This document shows, one piece after another, positions 1 to 6,899 of a stretch of 9,821 bases of DNA (within the stretch, counting starts at the first letter, position 1; every line of letters begins with the position of its first letter). Source of the stretch: Brachyspira pilosicoli (GTDB taxonomy: Bacteria > Spirochaetota > Brachyspiria > Brachyspirales > Brachyspiraceae); NCBI RefSeq assembly GCF_019402445.1, contig NZ_SRZM01000149.1, forward strand, positions 1-9,821, written 5' to 3'. The position numbers and the translations under genes are program-made. The notes beneath the pieces are model-generated. The model saw nothing but the letters and a program-made list of their open reading frames with translations. It had not been told where the DNA came from and searched no databases.

Positions 1-182
1 GTATAAAAGAACCAAAAGAACTGCATTTTTTAATCTAAATTTAGGTTTTATCTTGTATTACAATTATAGTTTTATGTTATAAAAAATTATAATTTATATT
101 CATAAATAACTAAAAATTAACAAAAGCTAATTGTTTCAATATATATTAAAATATTTTATTTATAAATTCATACTTATATAAC

Positions 183-206
183 TCATAAATAAATTTTTAT
201 TTATGA
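183..206. repeat. Perfect AT-rich inverted repeat downstream of aconitase
   Basis: TCATAAATAAA at 183-193 is the exact reverse complement of TTTATTTATGA at 196-206, with only two bases between the arms. No T-run follows on either strand, so it is not a classic terminator. It may stabilise the 3' end of the aconitase mRNA, or be a by-product of the extreme AT content here. The rest of 1-182 shows no gene I can support. Confidence 0.4.
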
Positions 207-212
207 TACTAT

Positions 213-240
213 AAAAAATATAAAACATTTAAATTTATAT
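213..240 (-). terminator. Probable intrinsic terminator of the aconitase gene
   Basis: On the minus strand, three nucleotides after the aconitase stop codon, a 7-bp inverted repeat (ATATAAA at 218-224 against TTTATAT at 234-240, 9-nt loop) is followed directly by a run of T. The stem is entirely A:T, so it is thermodynamically weak, but position and T-run fit a rho-independent terminator. Confidence 0.42.
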
Positions 241-243
241 AAA

Positions 244-2499
244 TTAGTTTTTCATTAAACTATTCAATGCTCCTCCGTTTTTAAACCATTCAATCTGTGC
301 TTCATTATAGGTGTGAACTGCTTCAAAAATCTCTTCACTTCCATTTTGATGAATTACTTTAACAGTTAAGTTTTGTTTAGGCCTAAAATCATCAAGTCCT
401 AATATGCTTATTTTATCTTTTTCTTCTATCTTGTCATAATTATCTTTATTTTTAAATGTTATAGCAAGTATACCTTGTTTTTTAAGATTAGTTTCATGTA
501 TCCTAGCAAAACTTTTAGCAAGCACTGCCTTAACATTCAAAAATCTTGGCTCCATTGCAGCATGCTCTCTGCTTGAGCCTTCTCCATAGTTCTCTTCTGC
601 AACCACTATAGAAGAAATATTTTTTTGCTTATATTCTTTTGCTGTTTTTGAAACTTCTTTATAACTGTTGCTTAATTGATTAAATACAGAGTTTGTTTTG
701 TCGTTAAAGAAATTAACAGCCCCCATTAGCATATTGTCTGAAATATTTTCTAAATGACCTCTAAACTTTAACCAAGGTCCAGCCATTGATATATGGTCAG
801 TTGTACATTTACCTTTAACTTTTATAAGCAAAGGCATATTCTCAAAATCTTTTATATTAAACTTATCAAAAGGCTTTAATAACTGTAAACGTTTTGACTC
901 TTTATCTATTATAATTTCTACGCTACTGTCTGGGAAATTTTGTCTGTTTTTATTTTCTGTGCTAAGTCCGTTTTTTGGCAAAGCTATTCCAACAGGGGCA
1001 TCTAGTTTAACTTCTTTTCCTTCTTCATTAATTAAACTATCTTTTAGAGGATTAAATCTCAAATCCCCTGCTATGCTTAAAGCCATTACAGTTTCAGGAG
1101 AAGCAACGAATGCATGAGTATTAGGGTTACCGTCTGCTCTTTTAGCAAAGTTTCTGTTAAAAGATGTTACTATAGAATTAGCTCTTGTGTTGTCTTTCTC
1201 TTCTCTGTTCCACTGCCCTATACAAGGTCCGCATGCATTAGTCATTATCACAGCACCTATTTTTTTGAAGTCGTCAATTATACCGTCTCTCAAAGCTGCA
1301 TTATATGAAGCTTCAGAGCCAGGATTAATTATTATTTTTGATTTTACTTTTAATTTTTTTTCTATTACCTGACGAGCTATTGAAGAAGCCTTACTTAAAT
1401 CATGATAAGAAGAATTAGTACAAGAGCCTATCAAACCAACTTCCATAGCTGTAGGATATTTATTTTCTTCAACTTTTTTAGCAAACTCACTTATAGTACA
1501 AGCTGCATCTGGAGTAAATGGTCCGTTTATATATGGCTCTAATTCAGACAAATTAATTTCTATTATTTTATTATAATATTTCTCTGGATTATTATACACT
1601 TCCTCATCTGCTTTTAGATTATTTATATTTTCATCAGCAAGTTTAGCTATCTCTTCTCGTCCTGTAGCAATTAAATATTCTTTTATATTATTGTCATAAG
1701 GAAATATTGAAGTGGTAGCTCCAACTTCTGCCCCCATGTTACAAATAGAAGCCTTACCAGCAGCCGATAAACTATTAACACCCTCTCCAAAATATTCTAT
1801 AATAGAGTTAGTGCCTCCTTTAACCGTCAATATTCCTGCCAATTTTAATATCACATCTTTTGCACTAGCCCAACCATTTAAAGAGCCTGTTAATCTCACC
1901 CCTATTATATTAGGTATTTTTAGCTCCCATTCCATACCTGTCATAACATCAACTGCATCAGCTCCGCCTACTCCTATAGCAAGCATTCCAAGACCGCCTG
2001 CATTAGGTGTATGAGAGTCTGTTCCTACCATCATGCCACCCGGAAAAGCATAATTTTCTAAAACTATTTGGTGTATTATTCCAGAACCAGCCTCCCAAAA
2101 ACCAAGTCCGTATTTTTTAGCAACACTCTCCAAAAAATTATAAACTTCTTTATTAACATTAAGTGCATTTTTTAAATCTTCTTCAGCACCCTTACAAGCC
2201 TCTATTAAATGGTCGCAGTGTATTGTTGCAGGTACTGCAGAAGAAGTTTTTCCAGCATTCATAAATTGAAGTAATGCCATTTGTGCTGTAGCATCTTGCA
2301 TTGCAACTCTATCTGGTCGAAAATCTGCATAATCTTCTGCCCTCTTAAAATCTTTTATTGTTTTCCCATCATACAAATGAGCGTATAATATCTTTTCTGA
2401 TAATGTTAATGCCCTATTTAATTTTTGTTTAACACTATTAACTTTATTAGAATAGTTTAAATAAAACTTTCTTATCATTTCTATATCATATATTGGCAT
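244..2499 (-). CDS. acn: Aconitate hydratase (aconitase), mitochondrial-type
   Basis: A 751-residue protein that should interconvert citrate and isocitrate through cis-aconitate in the cytoplasm, using a [4Fe-4S] cluster. The cluster cysteines are visible as C360 (GSCTNSSY), C423 and C426 ([10 protein letters not shown]), close to the spacing of mitochondrial aconitase. Active-site motifs are also present: GTDSHT (160-165), the arginine of KFRGHL (R580), and [11 protein letters not shown] (638-648) with the catalytic serine and arginine. The order is the N-terminal cluster domains 1-3, a linker near 510-550, then the C-terminal swivel domain. Length matches the ACO2-like subfamily (about 750-780) rather than AcnA (about 890) or AcnB. 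The ATG is preceded by GAGGG six bases upstream. No other TCA-cycle gene is in the window, so its role (glutamate synthesis or a partial cycle) cannot be read from context. The gene symbol is generic. Confidence 0.96.
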   Translation of the reverse strand: MPIYDIEMIRKFYLNYSNKVNSVKQKLNRALTLSEKILYAHLYDGKTIKDFKRAEDYADFRPDRVAMQDATAQMALLQFMNAGKTSSAVPATIHCDHLIEACKGAEEDLKNALNVNKEVYNFLESVAKKYGLGFWEAGSGIIHQIVLENYAFPGGMMVGTDSHTPNAGGLGMLAIGVGGADAVDVMTGMEWELKIPNIIGVRLTGSLNGWASAKDVILKLAGILTVKGGTNSIIEYFGEGVNSLSAAGKASICNMGAEVGATTSIFPYDNNIKEYLIATGREEIAKLADENINNLKADEEVYNNPEKYYNKIIEINLSELEPYINGPFTPDAACTISEFAKKVEENKYPTAMEVGLIGSCTNSSYHDLSKASSIARQVIEKKLKVKSKIIINPGSEASYNAALRDGIIDDFKKIGAVIMTNACGPCIGQWNREEKDNTRANSIVTSFNRNFAKRADGNPNTHAFVASPETVMALSIAGDLRFNPLKDSLINEEGKEVKLDAPVGIALPKNGLSTENKNRQNFPDSSVEIIIDKESKRLQLLKPFDKFNIKDFENMPLLIKVKGKCTTDHISMAGPWLKFRGHLENISDNMLMGAVNFFNDKTNSVFNQLSNSYKEVSKTAKEYKQKNISSIVVAEENYGEGSSREHAAMEPRFLNVKAVLAKSFARIHETNLKKQGILAITFKNKDNYDKIEEKDKISILGLDDFRPKQNLTVKVIHQNGSEEIFEAVHTYNEAQIEWFKNGGALNSLMKN

Positions 2500-2512
2500 A
2501 CTTTTCCCTCAA

Positions 2513-2562
2513 AATAAAAAAAATAATATTGTTATTAGTAATACTATACAACAATATTATTT
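2513..2562 (-). terminator. Perfect 13-bp inverted repeat: terminator after the HdeD-like gene and/or operator at the aconitase promoter
   Basis: AAATAATATTGTT (2521-2533) is the exact reverse complement of AACAATATTATTT (2550-2562), with a 16-nt loop. On the minus strand the stem is followed by eight T in a row, so RNA arriving from the HdeD-like gene could terminate here, 58 nt after its stop. Transcripts started at the predicted aconitase promoter carry only one arm and could not fold this hairpin. As DNA, the palindrome brackets the -10 box, which would also suit a repressor site. Confidence 0.5.
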
Positions 2563-2570
2563 TTTATCAA
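2543..2570 (-). promoter_or_regulatory. Probable sigma-70 promoter of aconitase
   Basis: On the minus strand TTGATA (2570-2565), a 16-bp spacer and TATAGT (2548-2543) each match the consensus at five of six positions. The predicted start is near 2536, giving a leader of about 37 nt that contains the GAGGG ribosome binding site. One arm of a perfect 13-bp inverted repeat lies in the spacer and the other lies just downstream of the start. Confidence 0.55.
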
Positions 2571-2619
2571 TTAGTAAATTAATATTTTTTTATTTATATT
2601 TTAATATTAAAATTTTATA

Positions 2620-3150
2620 TTAGTCCTTAAAAAAATTGCCATAAGCAAACCAAAGCTGCAAAGTAACAATACCATAAAGTATTAAACCAATTCCAATAAC
2701 TACACTAACATAAACAGCACCTAGTATAGGATTAAATGCTAATACAATTCCAGCTAATAAAGTTAATACTCCGCTAAATAATGAGAGTCCCCATTTACTA
2801 TAACCTTCTTTTTTTAATTCTATAGAAGAAGATACAGCAATAACCCCTCTCACTATTACAAAAAATGAAACCATATATGGTATAAATGCACCGCTGATTG
2901 TGAGATTAGATATGATTATAATACCACATATAGTTGTTATTATACCATCTGCCAAAATTAAAAGAGAACTTGATAAATGTCTTAAACTGAAAAAATAAAA
3001 TATAGTGCTTATTCCAGAGAATATTGTTAAAAAGCCTATTATATATGCTAACAACAATACTGTTTCTGCTGGATTAAATATAGTAGCTATGCCTGATATA
3101 ATAAGTAATATTCCAAATACTAACCATAAAACTCTTCCTAATTTTCCCAT
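2620..3150 (-). CDS. HdeD/DUF308-family integral membrane protein
   Basis: A 176-residue, very hydrophobic protein with about six membrane helices (near 7-25, 30-54, 62-80, 86-108, 121-138 and 142-168) and little outside the membrane. An internal duplication is visible: GILLIISGIATIFNP near the start recurs as GVLTLLAGIVLAFNP around 127-141, the pattern of the DUF308 repeats of HdeD proteins. HdeD was named in E. coli for a role in acid resistance at high cell density, but the biochemical function of the family is unknown, so the stress role here is inference. The ATG has GGAG ten bases upstream. It is divergent from the Spy-like gene across 200 bp and upstream of aconitase on the same strand, separated from it by a hairpin and a second promoter. 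It is therefore probably a single-gene unit. Confidence 0.85.
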   Translation of the reverse strand: MGKLGRVLWLVFGILLIISGIATIFNPAETVLLLAYIIGFLTIFSGISTIFYFFSLRHLSSSLLILADGIITTICGIIIISNLTISGAFIPYMVSFFVIVRGVIAVSSSIELKKEGYSKWGLSLFSGVLTLLAGIVLAFNPILGAVYVSVVIGIGLILYGIVTLQLWFAYGNFFKD

Positions 3151-3180
3151 AATTTACACACTCCGATATAAAATTTAATA

Positions 3181-3199
3181 AATTATAATGACTATAATT
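3181..3199. promoter_or_regulatory. Near-palindrome resembling a PerR/Fur-type box over the HdeD-like promoter
   Basis: The segment 3183-3197 reads TTATAAT-G-ACTATAA and differs at one position from the 7-1-7 PerR box known from Bacillus (TTATAATNATTATAA). Viewed wider, AATTATAA (3181-3188) opposes CTATAATT (3192-3199). The non-coding DNA is so AT-rich that a chance match is possible, and no regulator gene is in the window. Confidence 0.3.
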
Positions 3200-3209
3200 T
3201 GTTATACAA
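3182..3209 (-). promoter_or_regulatory. Possible promoter of the HdeD-like gene
   Basis: On the minus strand a perfect TATAAT (3187-3182) lies 16 bp from TTGTAT (3209-3204), which matches the -35 consensus only at TTG. The predicted start is near 3175, about 25 nt before the ATG. The -10 box is embedded in the near-palindrome at 3181-3199. Confidence 0.42.
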
Positions 3210-3277
3210 CAATGATAATTAAATATATAAAAAAATCAACATTTTATATATAACTTTATAAAAATAATTGCATTTTT

Positions 3278-3309
3278 AATTATAGTCGGGAACTTTCACA
3301 CCTATAATT
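3278..3309. promoter_or_regulatory. 8-bp inverted repeat around the -35 of the Spy-like gene
   Basis: AATTATAG (3278-3285) and CTATAATT (3302-3309) are exact reverse complements separated by 16 bp, and the -35 box of the Spy-like gene lies between them. The same CTATAATT word occurs near the HdeD-like promoter (3192-3199). This is operator-like, but each copy contains a -10-like TATAAT, so part of the repetition may simply reflect promoter elements. Confidence 0.35.
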
Positions 3310-3323
3310 TCGTCTAATATAAT
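3295..3323 (+). promoter_or_regulatory. Promoter of the Spy-like gene
   Basis: TTCACA (3295-3300), a 17-bp spacer and a perfect TATAAT (3318-3323) place the transcription start near 3330. This leaves a 20-nt leader holding AGGAG (3337-3341) nine bases before the ATG. Confidence 0.62.
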
Positions 3324-3350
3324 ACAAAAACAAAACAGGAGTTACTAGAA

Positions 3351-3830
3351 ATGAAATCAAAATTATTATTATCTACATTTATATTAACATTAGTATCAGC
3401 ATTGGCATTTGCTCAGCCACCTGCTCCAAGAGGTGGTGATGTTCCGCCTGCACCAGGTCCAAGAGAAAGAGCTATGCCAAGGGCTATGGGCGGTCCTAGA
3501 GGTGATATATACAGAATGTGCAGAAATGCTGGTATATATCTAACAGATGCTCAGCTTGAAGAAATGGGTCAAATATCTTATGAATATGAATTAAAAATCA
3601 ATGATTTAGAATATCAAAAAAGAAGCATTGATTATAAATTCAAACTTGAAAGAGAAAAAATTGATTTAGATTTAAACTTGATAAAAGATTTAATAAATCA
3701 AAGAAAAGATTTAGAAAAAGAAATTGATTATCTTAGAATAGAAAAAGATGTTACTGTTTTAGATGTTCTTACAGAAGAACAATTAACTCAATTAAACTCA
3801 TATAGAATGAGATATTATTACTATAGATAA
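3351..3830 (+). CDS. Exported Spy/CpxP-like LTxxQ-motif protein
   Basis: A 159-residue protein with a clear signal peptide: K2, K4, a hydrophobic core to about 19, and a likely cut after AFA at 21. A proline-, glycine- and arginine-rich low-complexity stretch follows (22-51), then a charged helical domain (about 52-150). The two LTxxQ motifs typical of Spy/CpxP/ZraP proteins bracket that domain, as LTDAQ at 64-68 and LTEEQ at 140-144. Relatives in enterobacteria are periplasmic chaperones or stress sensors that work with two-component systems, and some bind zinc. Here a chaperone or envelope-stress role is inference. No histidine cluster that would argue for zinc binding is visible, and C57 is the only cysteine. 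The C-terminus ends in four tyrosines and an arginine. The ATG is preceded by AGGAG. No partner kinase is nearby. It is transcribed alone and ends in a strong terminator. Confidence 0.8.
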   Translation: MKSKLLLSTFILTLVSALAFAQPPAPRGGDVPPAPGPRERAMPRAMGGPRGDIYRMCRNAGIYLTDAQLEEMGQISYEYELKINDLEYQKRSIDYKFKLEREKIDLDLNLIKDLINQRKDLEKEIDYLRIEKDVTVLDVLTEEQLTQLNSYRMRYYYYR

Positions 3831-3850
3831 TTACTTATATGACAATATTT

Positions 3851-3890
3851 AAGGAGGTAAATAAGTTATTCTTAAATTACCTCCTTTTTT
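3851..3890 (+). terminator. Strong intrinsic terminator after the Spy-like gene
   Basis: A perfect 10-bp stem (AAGGAGGTAA at 3851-3860 with TTACCTCCTT at 3877-3886) has an inner 4-bp stem (TAAG/CTTA) in its loop and six T at 3885-3890. It lies between convergent genes. On the minus strand the stem lacks a following T-run, so it mainly serves the plus strand but may also slow transcription arriving from the phosphodiesterase gene. Confidence 0.85.
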
Positions 3891-3900
3891 ATTTATAATT

Positions 3901-4638
3901 TTAATACAATTTTTTATCAAATATATTAGCCATATCTGTAAACACTCCATCTACCCCTATAGAATAAAGTTCATTAGCAAGTTCTATAGAATTTACAGTA
4001 TATATATAAAGTTCATATCCATCATTTTTAATATTTTTAGCTAAATCTTTATTTATAGTTTGGTCATATAGATGCATAGACTGAGGTTTTAATTCATCGG
4101 CTATATCTTTCCAATGAGCTGTTTCTTCCCAAAGCAGTATTCCAAATTTTGAGTTTTTTGATATTTTTTTTAGTGTTCTAAGCATATCAAATTCAAAACT
4201 AGAATAAAATATTAAATCTTCTGCTTTATTGTCTGCTACAGTTTTTACAGTGTTTTCTACTATGCTATCCCAATATTTTTCATTTTTGGAAGCTTCGCCT
4301 TTTAACTCTAAATTCACTATTGTATTTGTTTTTTTGCATAAATCTATTAATTCTTTTAGAGTAGGTATTCTAGTATTTTTAAATTTTGAATCTTTCCAAG
4401 AACCAGCATCTATATTTTGTATTGCATTATAATCTAAATCATTTATAATGCCGTCATAATCTGTATGGTCTTTAGTTTCATAATCATGAAATAACACAAG
4501 TGTGCCGTCTTTTAATATAGTTACATCTGTTTCTATACATTTTACTCCAAGTTCTATTGCTTTTTGAAATGCTAACATAGTGTTTTCTGGATACTCATGA
4601 GAAAATCCTCTATGTGCTATTACTTTTCTTAAATACAT
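3901..4638 (-). CDS. Glycerophosphodiester phosphodiesterase, cytoplasmic (UgpQ/GlpQ family)
   Basis: A 245-residue TIM-barrel protein that should hydrolyse glycerophosphodiesters to sn-glycerol 3-phosphate plus an alcohol, with a divalent metal. The family motifs are all present: AHRG (8-11, catalytic H9), PENT (17-20), ETD (36-38, metal ligands E36 and D38), LFHD (49-52, catalytic H51), NLELKG (109-114, ligand E111) and the terminal GVDGVFTD. There is no signal peptide, so it acts in the cytoplasm, like UgpQ rather than periplasmic GlpQ. Length is normal for the short bacterial class. The ATG has AAGGAG about six bases upstream. It lies 26 bp behind the MFS gene on the same strand and is probably co-transcribed, which suggests that the transporter brings in its substrate. 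Physiologically it could salvage head groups from host or membrane phospholipids. The exact diester is unknown. Confidence 0.93.
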   Translation of the reverse strand: MYLRKVIAHRGFSHEYPENTMLAFQKAIELGVKCIETDVTILKDGTLVLFHDYETKDHTDYDGIINDLDYNAIQNIDAGSWKDSKFKNTRIPTLKELIDLCKKTNTIVNLELKGEASKNEKYWDSIVENTVKTVADNKAEDLIFYSSFEFDMLRTLKKISKNSKFGILLWEETAHWKDIADELKPQSMHLYDQTINKDLAKNIKNDGYELYIYTVNSIELANELYSIGVDGVFTDMANIFDKKLY

Positions 4639-4664
4639 ATAAAACTCCTTAAATAGATTTTTTA

Positions 4665-5954
4665 TTATTCATTTGATTGAGCTTTTGCTTTTCTTATTTT
4701 TATTAATCTTGATAGAATTATTGCAGACAATGCTCCTACAATAGTAAAAATTAATCCTATTAAGAATATATAATAATAACCCTGAGATGGATTATCTTTA
4801 TTCATATCAATCAATGCACCATTTACTCCATAAGCCCAAAATACAGGAGAATAAGTTAAGAAACTTGCTACAGCCATAGCAGAACCGCTAAACTCCTTAG
4901 GTATATTTGCTTCACCTATAGGAGCAAAATAAACAGACCTTGATATAAATATAACAAAAGAATATATAAACATTAATATCATACTTATATACAAATAATC
5001 AGGATTCTTTGGAGTAAGTACCACACCCAATAGTACTACTACTGTTAATAATAAAGAATAAGAAAGCATTTTTACAGGAGATTTAAATACTTTATCACCT
5101 AATAATCCGCCTATTATACCGCCCAATATACCTATTCCAGAAGCATTAAATAAACCAAAAACAACCGCCTGTGAAGTGGATAATCCAAAAACATTTTGCA
5201 TATAAGGAACAGAATAGACAACTGCTATATAAGCAGTATATACTGACATACCAATAAGACCAGAAAGCCATACTTCAGGATATAATAATGCTTTTATAAG
5301 TCCAGATAATGCCTCTTTGTTTTTTTCTGTGCTAGTTTCTGATTTTAATAATTTTATATTAGGTATAAATTTAAATGATAAAAACACCCATAATACTATT
5401 AAAACAGTATAAATACTTATTATTATTCTCATAGCTGTAGGACTTGAACCTAAAGCAGTAAATATAAATAATGCTAAAGCATTCATTCCAAGTTCCATAG
5501 CCCTTCTGCCTGATTCTAATAAACCAAAAGCAATACCCTGATTTTCTTCACTAGCAAAAAGCCTAGTACCATTTAAAATAGCAGGCCAGAAGAAAGCATC
5601 TACTATACCCCAAGATAAAGCAACTATACACAATGATATATATGAGGCATTTACAACTGCTACCATATACACTGTTCCTATAATTCTTATAATAAGTCCG
5701 CTAATTATTAACTGTCTAGGCGTAAACCTATTATTTAGCCAACCTGCTGGAATATAAAAGAACATAGCAGAACCTATCAATGTAAATAAAAAACCAAATT
5801 GAGTATTAGTAATATTTAACATCGTTATTAACGGTGTATAAAAACTAGCCTTAAAAGCTTCAAAGGCACAATATATTATTTGACCTGCTGTTATAACAGT
5901 AATAAATGCCCTAAAATTTTCTTTGCTAGTAAAACCTAGTTTTTTAAATAGCAT
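4665..5954 (-). CDS. MFS transporter, probably of organophosphate/YihN-like type
   Basis: A 429-residue protein with about 12 membrane helices, split into two halves by a charged cytoplasmic loop (about 200-218, rich in K, E and S). A degenerate motif A follows helix 2 (GWLNNRFTPR, 71-80), with a matching GGLLGDKV at 282-289 in the second half. Helix-rich motifs such as SWGIVDAFFWPAILNG and the late GEANIPKEFSG segment remind me of OPA/YihN-type carriers, but I cannot fix the substrate from sequence. The downstream phosphodiesterase 26 bp away makes a glycerophosphodiester or a phosphorylated polyol a reasonable guess. The ATG at 5954 is preceded by AGGAGG with ideal spacing. It has its own promoter and is the first gene of the pair. 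There is no sign of truncation. Confidence 0.85.
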   Translation of the reverse strand: MLFKKLGFTSKENFRAFITVITAGQIIYCAFEAFKASFYTPLITMLNITNTQFGFLFTLIGSAMFFYIPAGWLNNRFTPRQLIISGLIIRIIGTVYMVAVVNASYISLCIVALSWGIVDAFFWPAILNGTRLFASEENQGIAFGLLESGRRAMELGMNALALFIFTALGSSPTAMRIIISIYTVLIVLWVFLSFKFIPNIKLLKSETSTEKNKEALSGLIKALLYPEVWLSGLIGMSVYTAYIAVVYSVPYMQNVFGLSTSQAVVFGLFNASGIGILGGIIGGLLGDKVFKSPVKMLSYSLLLTVVVLLGVVLTPKNPDYLYISMILMFIYSFVIFISRSVYFAPIGEANIPKEFSGSAMAVASFLTYSPVFWAYGVNGALIDMNKDNPSQGYYYIFLIGLIFTIVGALSAIILSRLIKIRKAKAQSNE

Positions 5955-5988
5955 ATCTACCTCCTACATATGAAAACTATATATTCTC

Positions 5989-6017
5989 AGTATAGGAAAT
6001 AAAAAATACCTTTGCAA
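5989..6017 (-). promoter_or_regulatory. Promoter of the transporter-phosphodiesterase operon
   Basis: On the minus strand TTGCAA (6017-6012), a 17-bp spacer and TATACT (5994-5989) predict a start near 5982. The leader is about 28 nt and carries AGGAGG just before the MFS start codon. Confidence 0.6.
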
Positions 6018-6023
6018 CTCTAT

Positions 6024-6056
6024 AAAAAGTATTCTTATAATATTAATTTACTTTTT
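6024..6056 (-). terminator. Weak possible terminator after the FlhG/MinD-like gene
   Basis: AAAAAGTA (6024-6031) and TACTTTTT (6049-6056) pair over 8 bp with a 17-nt loop, about 36 nt after the ATPase stop codon. The T residues are part of the stem rather than following it, so this is a weak candidate. Confidence 0.28.
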
Positions 6057-6092
6057 TATCACAATTTATAAATATTTTGTATTATTAAAAGA

Positions 6093-6896
6093 TTAAAAGA
6101 AATCTAAAAAAGCTTTATCCTTAATATTATTATCTTCTTTCATTTCGCCTGTATCATATAAATACCTTGTAACAGCTAAAGAAAATCCGCCTTTTATAGG
6201 TGTTCTAGGATAAAGAATTATTAGAGGCGTTCTCTTTTGAATAGACATCATTACTTTCTCTTCATCAAATAATATAGGTCCAAGTAAATTAAGTTCTATA
6301 TTAAGTTCAAATTTATCAACAACCTTTTTTATCTCTTTATATAAATTAACTGCCCAATCAATATTTTTTACTTTGTTTACAACCAAATAAAGCTTCTCTG
6401 TAATTTTATTAGAGCATATCATTTTTATAAGTCTATACAAATCTGTAAGCGAGGTTATTTCAGGATTAGCAACTAATATAATATCATCAGAAATCTCGTA
6501 AAATTTTAACATAGATTGTGTGATTCCTGCAGCATAATCTATAATAACATAATCATATTCTTCAGATAAGGCTTTTAAATCATTAGCAAGTTTTGACAAA
6601 TAAAAATCACTCTCAAACTGTAAAAGTTTCTGTATATTAACTCCCGCACTAATAACATCTATATTAAAAGGACTATTCAATATACAATCTTTTAAAGATA
6701 TATCTCCTTCAAAATATTGCTGTAATTTAGACTGAGGTTTTACCTGCAACAATATAAAAACATTAGAACAATTAATATCTATATCAAAAACTAGTACCTT
6801 ATAACCTTTGGAAACTAATTCACTAGCAAAATTGACGGAACATAAAGTTTTTCCAGCTCCACCTTTTCCACTAGAAAAAGATATTATTCTCGCCAT
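6093..6896 (-). CDS. ParA/MinD-superfamily ATPase, FlhG (YlxH)-like
   Basis: A 267-residue P-loop ATPase. The deviant Walker A motif SGKGGAGKT (9-17) has both the signature lysine K11 and K16. The A' motif is DIDINCSN (38-45), and the Walker B region is VIIDYAAGI (117-125). NPEITSLTDLYRLIKMI (144-160) resembles the corresponding FlhG segment, so I place it nearer FlhG than MinD or chromosome-type ParA. FlhG controls flagellar number and placement. A direct role here is inference because no flagellar gene is nearby. The P-loop starts at residue 9, so the N-terminal DQAxxLR motif by which typical FlhG activates FlhF is missing. No obvious amphipathic MinD membrane-targeting tail is seen; the protein ends in KAFLDFF. 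GGAG lies about nine bases before the ATG, inside the preceding HEAT gene, from which it is separated by 3 nt. The two are surely co-transcribed. Confidence 0.85.
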   Translation of the reverse strand: MARIISFSSGKGGAGKTLCSVNFASELVSKGYKVLVFDIDINCSNVFILLQVKPQSKLQQYFEGDISLKDCILNSPFNIDVISAGVNIQKLLQFESDFYLSKLANDLKALSEEYDYVIIDYAAGITQSMLKFYEISDDIILVANPEITSLTDLYRLIKMICSNKITEKLYLVVNKVKNIDWAVNLYKEIKKVVDKFELNIELNLLGPILFDEEKVMMSIQKRTPLIILYPRTPIKGGFSLAVTRYLYDTGEMKEDNNIKDKAFLDFF

Positions 6897-6899
6897 ATA

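Noticed and set aside
1..38. Plus-strand frame open from the left edge, reading IKEPKELHFLI before TAA at 36-38
   Set aside because: Eleven codons with no recognisable motif. Another frame is also open to position 82, so neither can be called as a gene end.
1114..2014. Plus-strand open frames inside the aconitase region (1114-1308, 1187-1372, 1712-2014)
   Set aside because: They lie antisense to a strongly conserved gene, have no plausible ribosome binding site or domain, and their composition is that of a complementary strand.
2500..3150. HdeD-like gene and aconitase as one operon
   Set aside because: The 120-bp gap contains a hairpin with a T-run and a good promoter, so separate transcription is more likely.
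2545..3213. Shared TATACAACAAT at 2545-2555 and 3203-3213 near the aconitase and HdeD-like promoters
   Set aside because: An 11-base match that lies at different positions relative to the two -10 boxes. It is too weak to propose a common operator without comparative data.
3851..3858. Perfect Shine-Dalgarno AAGGAGGT downstream of the Spy-like gene
   Set aside because: No start codon with an open frame follows at a suitable distance. It is the 5' arm of the terminator.
4229..4432. Plus-strand 67-codon frame inside the phosphodiesterase gene
   Set aside because: It is antisense to catalytic parts of a well-supported gene and shows no motif of its own.
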